Positions 58,711 to 64,000 of a DNA stretch of 64,000 nt are shown here, piece after piece. The position numbers and the translations under genes are program-made. The notes beneath the pieces were generated by a model that did no database searches, was not told where the DNA came from, and saw nothing but the letters and a program-made list of their open reading frames with translations. This stretch comes from Pycnococcus provasolii (Eukaryota > Chlorophyta > Pseudoscourfieldiophyceae > Pseudoscourfieldiales > Pycnococcaceae), in NCBI GenBank assembly GCA_938743325.2, contig OW568903.1, positions 62,001 to 126,000 of the forward strand, given 5' to 3'. Position 1 is the stretch's first letter. Each line of letters opens with the position of its first letter.

Positions 58711-59252
58711 CCCCCACCCTAACCCACCATGCCGGCGCCATGGCGTCGTCGCCGGCGCTAGTGGCGCGCGTAGTGGCGCAGTCTGTGGTGCGCAGTGGTG
58801 TGCCTGGCTGCCTGGCTGACTGTTCAGGTGCACGTGAGCCTCTTGTAAGACTATTGTGTAACATCATCAACAACATCTTACCGCATCCTTAAGGTCACCC
58901 ACTCTCCCTTAAGGTCGCCTTCCCCCTCCATGTTGATGTAATGTGAAAGATGTTGTTACATGTTCTTACATGAGTGTCTCAAACGTTGTCACAGGGCAGC
59001 CGGTAAGCCAGGACAACAGTCAGGCGCCACAGACTGCGCCACTACGCACGCCACTAGCGCCGGCGACGACGCCATGGCGCCGGCATGGCGAGCAAACATA
59101 ATTTCCCTCCCCGACCATTTTCCCCGACCAGGGATCTTGGTTCCCTTTCCGACCATTGTCCCCGACTAGGGGGTGGTATCAGAAAATCCGAATTCCCCCC
59201 CCCTTTTGGCCAAAACGGGGCCAAATAGGGGGGGCTTTAGCGCGTACCCAGC
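58439..59252. mobile_element. Non-autonomous TIR DNA transposon (MITE/foldback type)
   Basis: An 814-bp element bounded by perfect 25-bp terminal inverted repeats (58439-58463 and 59228-59252, beginning GCTGGGTACGCGCTAAAG and ending in seven C). It is flanked by a 6-bp direct repeat, CAAAAG (58433-58438 and 59253-59258), the target site duplication. A second internal inverted pair, 58727-58788 with 59027-59088, matches at 61 of 62 positions. No transposase frame is inside. The arms carry GGTCGGGGAGGGA-type motifs, and the left arm holds a 38-C run. The family is unknown to me. The high arm identity suggests recent activity or foldback maintenance. Confidence 0.85.
58670..58707. repeat. Poly-C run (38 C) within the transposon
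   Basis: An uninterrupted 38-C run in the left arm. The right arm has only short C runs at the matching place. It is probably unstable in length and hard to sequence. Confidence 0.9.
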
Positions 59253-59258
59253 CAAAAG

Positions 59259-60199
59259 TCGGTTTACAAGAGACAACTTAAAGACAATGACTTGTTTAAG
59301 TGTTCCCCAAGAAAATCCTCAAACCAAATAATTGCTTTGGAAGTCGTCGCCAAAAGAATTATTTCCTGCCGAGCATTCGTTCGTCAAAGGCATATCATCA
59401 GGATTAAACACCTTTATTAAAGAATCTTGTGTTGCGCGCTTGTACGTATGCAACTTCGCAAACTTGTCTCGAATGATGGTTTGGGACCTTGTTAAGCTCT
59501 AGTTGGTGACGCCAAGTGTGTATAACACGTCAGACCGATACGCTCAAGGGTTGCATTTCAGGTGGCAGTGCCGCAAACGCTTCGTCGTGACCGTTCTTGT
59601 TGCTCGTGCCGCCGCGGCTAACGCCCACACGCAAGCTGCAGTTCAGGCTGGACGACTCCACCGGCACGTGCCTTCTTCAGGAAGGGGGCTAAGAGTTTAA
59701 TGGTGGCCGCGCGGTGGTCATAACCCGGGCACCGGCTCTTCTCCCGCGCGATTAATTTTTTTCCGGCGGCCGCCGCCGCGCCATGATCAATGCTGTCGAG
59801 GCGACTATGCGAAGGCGACGGAGGAAACGGGATCTGCTGGCTTGCTCCCAGTGCACCTGTAATCAGGCCTAAAAAAAAAAGAACGAAAGAAACAGGCCCG
59901 CCGCCATGGCCCATGGAGGAGGAGGGAGGGGCCCGCCTGACTGAAGGAAGGGCCCGCCCCTCAGGCCTCAGATGGAAATGTTCCTATCACCCCACGAGGA
60001 CAACCCAACCAACAGCGTATCCCCAGAAGGCTTTTTGCAGCCTTCCCTTTGGAAAACTGGTTTGCGCCGCATCTCTCAGCAGCGCAGCGCGCATATCATC
60101 AGCAGCGATCTGCATCTGCATCAGCGCGCGCGATAATCTCTTGCACACCAACCACCTCCTTATTAAGAGTGCCACCTCGTTGTCTTAAGTGTCGCAATA
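59259..60199. other. Intergenic spacer before the nucleotide-sugar transporter
   Basis: About 940 bp. No gene is supported; short frames on both strands lack recognisable domains. The last 250 bp are the likely promoter and 5' UTR of the transporter. Confidence 0.5.
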
Positions 60200-61662
60200 A
60201 TGGCGTCAACTTCGCTGTCGTCGTTGTTTGCGTCAAACACGAAGACGTTCGCGGCGGTCCTATTAACCGTCTTAACTTGCTCGCAAGGCCTTTTGATGGA
60301 AGGGTCCAAGGTGCGTTTGAAGTTTGGGTTTGGTGTGGTGTGGTTAACGGCTTGGTGTGGTGTGGTGTGGCGACGGCGTGCGGGTTCGGCGGTGGTGGAG
60401 TTGGGTTCTATGGGCTTCGCACGTGTTTGTTTGTGTGAACGGATCAATGTCCGCGCAGTGCAGTGCAGGGAGCCTCAGTAGCCACTGCCACTACTGCTAG
60501 GGAGTGAGCGGCCTTGCATAGACAGACGTCTTGTTGTTCTGGTGGTTTCTTTGTGGTTGGTGGTGACGGCGTCGCACTGGCGTCTAGGGCAATGAAGGTG
60601 GTGCTGGCGCGTTGCGTGCGTGCGTCGTCGTCGGCGGCGGGGCGGTCGCTTGTGGCCACCCAACCTTAAAGAGAGAGAGAGGGAGGGAGCACGTTTGGCT
60701 TGCTGACACGACTCAACATCACATCACAGGAGAATGGCAAGTACCCGTACAACGTTGGCAGCGTGCCGTTCTTATCGGAGTTCACCAAGCTGTGCTTCAG
60801 CGCGTTCATGCTATCAAAAGCGCTGAGGAGCGGCGAGAGAGTCAACATGACGACGCAGACATCCAGCATATTACTCTTTCCCATCCCCTCGATCATCTAC
60901 GTCGTGCACAACAACGTGCAGTTCTACATCATGAACTACGTTGACGCAGCAACGTACCAGATCTTGGGCAACCTGAAGATCGTCACCACGGGCGTACTGT
61001 TCTACCTCTTCTTGAATAAGCCGCTGTCGAAGCCGCAGTGGATGGCGATCGTACTGCTCACCGTCGGCGCAACCATGAGCCAGGTGAAGGGCTGCGGCGA
61101 CAGCGTCTTCTCGTGGCCCATCCAAGGGTACCTGTTTGGCATCTTGAGCGCATTCTTGAGCGCGTTTGCGGGCATATACACGGAGTTTCTGCTGAAGAAG
61201 AACAACGACAACCTGTACTGGCAGAACGTGCAGCTCTACGGGTTCGGCGCGCTGTTCAACATGCTGCGCCTCATGTACGACTTCGGCCCGCTGTCGTTCC
61301 TGTCGGAGCTGACGCGAGGGTTCAACTACGTCGTGTGGCTGATCATCGCGAACTTCGCGTTCGCCGGCTTGATGATCAGCTGGATTCAGAAGTACGCCGA
61401 CTCCATCCTTAAGGTGTACGCGACGTCGAGCGCCATGTTCATCACCGCGGTCATCTCCATCGCGCTCTTCGGCCTCGAGCCGTCGTTGCAGCTGTTCCTG
61501 GGCATCATCACCGCCACCATTTCGCTGCTGCTGTACTACCTGCCGCTCGCTCCCGCGAGCGCGGCGCCGGTGGTGACGGTTCGCAGCCGCGAGAAGATCG
61601 TCGGCGGTGGTTCGTCGTCGTCGTTGGACGAAGAGACGGGCAAGAAGAACAGCGAGGACTAG
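60200..61662 (+). CDS. Golgi nucleotide-sugar transporter (SLC35A-like), two exons
   Basis: Exons 60200-60310 and 60730-61662 join in phase 0 (TCCAAG|GTGCGT .. CATCACAG|GAGAAT) to give 347 residues. The joined N-terminus, LLMEGSK-ENGKYPYNVGSV, recreates the family's conserved start, in which the first helix is followed by a short loop and the EF.KL helix. About ten hydrophobic segments follow, including NVQFYIMNYVDAATYQIL and NLKIVTTGVLFYLF. FAGIYTEFLLKKN and DSILKVYATSSAMFITAV match the CMP-sialic acid/UDP-sugar transporter signatures. It exchanges a cytosolic nucleotide sugar for the nucleoside monophosphate across the Golgi or ER membrane. The exact sugar is unknown; UDP-galactose is a fair guess for an alga. 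It is convergent with the MAP kinase gene, 190 bp between stops. Confidence 0.9.
60311..60729 (+). other. 419-nt intron in the nucleotide-sugar transporter gene
   Basis: Donor AAG|GTGCGT, acceptor CATCACATCACAG|GAG, with a CTCAAC branch-like site about 15-20 nt before the AG. The intron is rich in GTGTGG repeats near its start. The coding frame on both sides is kept by removing it. Confidence 0.88.
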
Positions 61663-61851
61663 TGATTGCACGAGTACAAAAAAACCGAGTAATTATTATT
61701 TTCTTCGCGCGACCAACGATTTTACACACACACACTCAACACACAAAATGTCAACGGCATTCGAGCAACAAACAGCGGGCGTCTGCGTTTGACGATGATT
61801 GGTATCTTTTATTTTTCGTGGATCCTTTTTTTCCTCAGGCGCTCAGCGGCT

Positions 61852-62973
61852 TCACCCAACCACCCCTTGCCTCGCCGCTCGCTGCAGGTCCCGCTCGCGT
61901 GCACGTCGGCGCAGCTCCTTTTTCCGGCGCACGATTTCGCTGTACAGCGAGTCGCGGTACTCCGCAACGGAGTACTTGACGTCGTCGCTGATGGGCAGCG
62001 TGATGGAGTGTTCGCATATGGGCTCGTCGGCGGGCGAGTGGAACTGCGAGACGAACGGGTGTCGCAGCGCCTCCTCCGCGGTCAACCGTTTGTCTGGCGA
62101 GAACGTGAGCAGGCGAGAGATGAGGTCGATGGCGTCCGGCGGCGCGTTCGGGAACATCTCCGCGAAGCCCCGTCCTTCGGGGTACGGCAGGGGCGGCAGG
62201 CCCTGCAGCATCGTCGCGGCGAAGCTGCTGTTGATGGCGGCGATGTCCTGTGCGGTTGGTTTTCCCGTCCACTCCATGAGTTTGTCGAGCTGGTTCATCG
62301 TGCTGCTTCCCTTGAAGATGGGTTCACCTTTGAGAAGTTCGCCAAGGATGCACCCTGACGACCACATGTCCGCGGCGAACTGGTACTTGTGCGAGCCCAG
62401 GAGGATTTCCGGCGCACGGTACCAGCGTGTGGCGACGTAGTCTGTGAGTACGAGGCTGGGGTTTCCTGCGTGTTCCTGCTCGAGCATGGAGACGCTGCGC
62501 GCGAGTCCAAAGTCCGCCACCTTGACTTGGCACTCGCTGTTAAGCAGGAGGTTCGACGGTTTGATGTCGCGGTGAAGCAGTGATGCGCTGTGCATGTACT
62601 TGAGGCACCTGAAGAGCTGGTACATGATATATCGCAGGTGAATTTCTTCCAAGATGTTCGCACGTATGACAGCGTGCAAGTCCGTCTCCTGGTACTCGAA
62701 CACGAGGTAGATATCACGGTCGTTCTCCGCCTTCAGCACGTTCAGGAGACGGATGATATTATCGTGGTTATTCAGTTCTTGCAGGAACATAATCTCACGG
62801 AACGTACGTTGCGCATCGGTCGCATTTTGAAACGCGTCGAAAATCTTCTTCAAAGCCACCGTCTCACGCGAACGCTTGTCTAACGCTTTCCACACGATAC
62901 CGTACGCACCCTTCCCCAACTTCTGCTGAATCTCGTACTTCTTCAAAACGTGCTTGTCAATCTCCTCGGACAT
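61852..62973 (-). CDS. ERK7/MAPK15-like MAP kinase
   Basis: A 373-residue Ser/Thr kinase. The ATP loop is GKGAYG (about 19-24) with Lys in VALKKI. The catalytic loop is HRDIKPSN, followed by DFGLA. The activation lip is TDYVATRWYRAPE (about 176-188), and CMGC features follow (DMWSSGCILGELLKGEPIF). The N-terminus, VLKKYEIQQKLGKGAYGIVWKA, and the sequence after the lip resemble ERK7/MAPK15, which acts at basal bodies and cilia. The activation motif is TDY where animal MAPK15 has TEY. TDY is common in plant group D MAPKs, but the rest fits ERK7 better. The C-terminal tail is short, ending in an Arg-rich helix (about 345-365), without the long tail of vertebrate MAPK15. The first ATG is used (MSEEIDKHVLKKYEI). 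Confidence 0.88.
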   Translation of the reverse strand: MSEEIDKHVLKKYEIQQKLGKGAYGIVWKALDKRSRETVALKKIFDAFQNATDAQRTFREIMFLQELNNHDNIIRLLNVLKAENDRDIYLVFEYQETDLHAVIRANILEEIHLRYIMYQLFRCLKYMHSASLLHRDIKPSNLLLNSECQVKVADFGLARSVSMLEQEHAGNPSLVLTDYVATRWYRAPEILLGSHKYQFAADMWSSGCILGELLKGEPIFKGSSTMNQLDKLMEWTGKPTAQDIAAINSSFAATMLQGLPPLPYPEGRGFAEMFPNAPPDAIDLISRLLTFSPDKRLTAEEALRHPFVSQFHSPADEPICEHSITLPISDDVKYSVAEYRDSLYSEIVRRKKELRRRARERDLQRAARQGVVG

Positions 62974-64000
62974 GATGAAACTGCAGTGAATGAATGAAGA
63001 CCTATAACTATGAGCACTAACTACGACGAAGACTACGACGAAGACTATCTATCCTGAGAAGACTGACTCACCTAGTTAACGGCACACAATATAGCTATTC
63101 CCTATTAAGAGTAGATACGCAGACACACAAGCGCACAAATGACGGAGGCAGAATGACGCAGGTACCTGGATGGAGTGCCAGGGGGCGCAGAGCGTCGTCG
63201 GGTCAAACACACCAGACGTTTTCGGTCAAACGAAAAAAAGGCAAATGGGGTGGGCCCATCCCGTGGTCGGGGATTTTGGTCGGGGATTTTAGTCGGGGGG
63301 GGGAAGAACAGGGTCGGGCAGTCTGGGACGCCTCGACCAACACTCTGTTTCTTTCCCATTCGCAGTCCGGGAATTCTACATATCTGTCAAATACTCTTTT
63401 CCCACGGCACTCCCTCCGACAGTCCGTCCGAGTTCGGTCTGGGACGCCTCGCTCTCCCCAGTGCGGGCCCAGGCACCAGGGAACTCTTCCTGCGCCCCGA
63501 CGGGTTCCCCTCCCTGGATTTCATCCCGAGACTTCGACTTTGTAAAATCTCAACCTGGTTACCCCAGGGGGGAATTTATTTCAGCGCCTGTGTGGTCTAT
63601 GGCCTGTTGTGTGTGAAGTCAACTTCTGCAAGTATTTCTCAAGTGGTTGGTTGGGTTGGGTCCTGGATCAGTGGTGGGCAAACTTATCACACGCAGACAG
63701 TTCTACGATAGGGTGGCTTGGTATGGTTGTGTTGGGTTGGGTTGTGTTTTTTCCCCTTTTTTCGCCCTTTTTGGGTGGGGTTGGAACTGCCCGTTGGTAG
63801 ACGTCGTCGCCTCGTGGGAACTTGGAACTCGAAGAGAACGTGCTTGGCGTGCTGAACAGGCGTGAAACTTGAAAGGGGTCCGAAGTCACATCCCCTCCCG
63901 GCTCCCGCAGGTCCCTCCCGCTGCCACTGCGAATCTTCTCCCGAAGCAATACTAATGACCCTATAGCCTGGTCTACCAGGCAATAATGATGTCACGTTGT
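62974..64000. other. Terminal spacer with GGTCGGGG repeats
   Basis: About 1 kb with no supportable gene. 63274-63300 has three GGTCGGGGATTTT-like units like those in the transposon arms and near 27.8 kb. GTCTGGGACGCCTCG occurs twice (about 63320 and 63438). The last 300 bp are GT-rich on the plus strand (TTGGGTTGGG). Confidence 0.5.

Noticed and set aside
60700-61662. Nucleotide-sugar transporter starting at the TTG at 60700
   Set aside because: The first helix of the family is encoded by the exon at 60200-60310. Splicing restores the usual N-terminus.
1-64000. tRNA or rRNA genes
   Set aside because: I scanned by eye for tRNA T-loop (GGTTCGAATCC-like) and rRNA cores and saw none that I could support. 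A covariance-model scan (tRNAscan-SE, Infernal) would decide.

Overview
This is nuclear DNA from a eukaryote, most likely a unicellular chlorophyte (prasinophyte-like) green alga. That is an inference from gene content. The window holds a plant-type peroxisomal malate dehydrogenase with a PTS2 signal, proteins with plastid-type leaders (a PAP1/pTAC3-like giant and a tandem CBM20 protein), (S)PPPP hydroxyproline-rich wall-type proteins, and TGTAA motifs after some stop codons. It also holds genes land plants usually lack but flagellates keep: a GAF-GAF cyclic-nucleotide phosphodiesterase, a cNMP-binding coiled-coil protein and an ERK7/MAPK15-like kinase. Genes are dense and intron-poor. I could support three introns (76, 168 and 419 nt) from GT..AG sites and reading frame. 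Telomere-type CCCTAA tracts recur in the spacers between genes.

Layout. 1-5.6 kb: RPS2 (minus), degenerate 'TTAGGGGTTGGGAAATCC' repeats, then two tandemly duplicated secreted Gly/Ala/Tyr-rich silk-like proteins (plus). 5.6-15.7 kb: one uninterrupted 10 kb minus-strand gene for a very long acidic protein with a PPR-like array, a SAP-like motif and a C-terminal region that resemble plastid PAP1/pTAC3. 16.9-21.8 kb: a GH26-like secreted glycosidase (minus), the TATA-repressor subunit NC2alpha (plus) and a TRAP-type acid phosphatase (minus), the last two convergent with 44 bp between stops. 22.7-27.7 kb: a two-exon coiled-coil/GAF-like protein (minus).

28.7-33.5 kb: a divergent pair of organic-acid enzymes, a mitochondrially targeted bacterial-type aconitase B (two exons, minus) and a PTS2 malate dehydrogenase (plus), sharing a promoter with telobox-like repeats. 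33.9-43.3 kb: a tandem-GAF phosphodiesterase and a cNMP-binding coiled-coil protein, adjacent and both minus, which suggests linked cyclic-nucleotide hydrolysis and sensing. 44.4-51.4 kb: an MFS (spinster-like) transporter, a tandem CBM20 plastid protein and an unknown membrane protein. 53.0-58.0 kb: a 1,665-residue wall-type membrane protein with seven basic RR..L(L) motifs between polyproline blocks. 58.4-59.3 kb: an intact-looking non-autonomous inverted-repeat DNA transposon (25-bp perfect TIRs, 6-bp target duplication). 60.2-63.0 kb: a two-exon nucleotide-sugar transporter (plus) and an ERK7-like kinase (minus), convergent.

The most unusual non-coding signal is a promoter/leader module present three times, upstream of the phosphodiesterase, the MFS transporter and the wall protein. 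It comprises boxes of a shared repeat family, then a TATA-like box, then the identical 18-mer GTGTATCAGTACTGGGCG, then a GTGAGC/GTGCT-rich leader. The spacing looks like a core promoter with an initiator.
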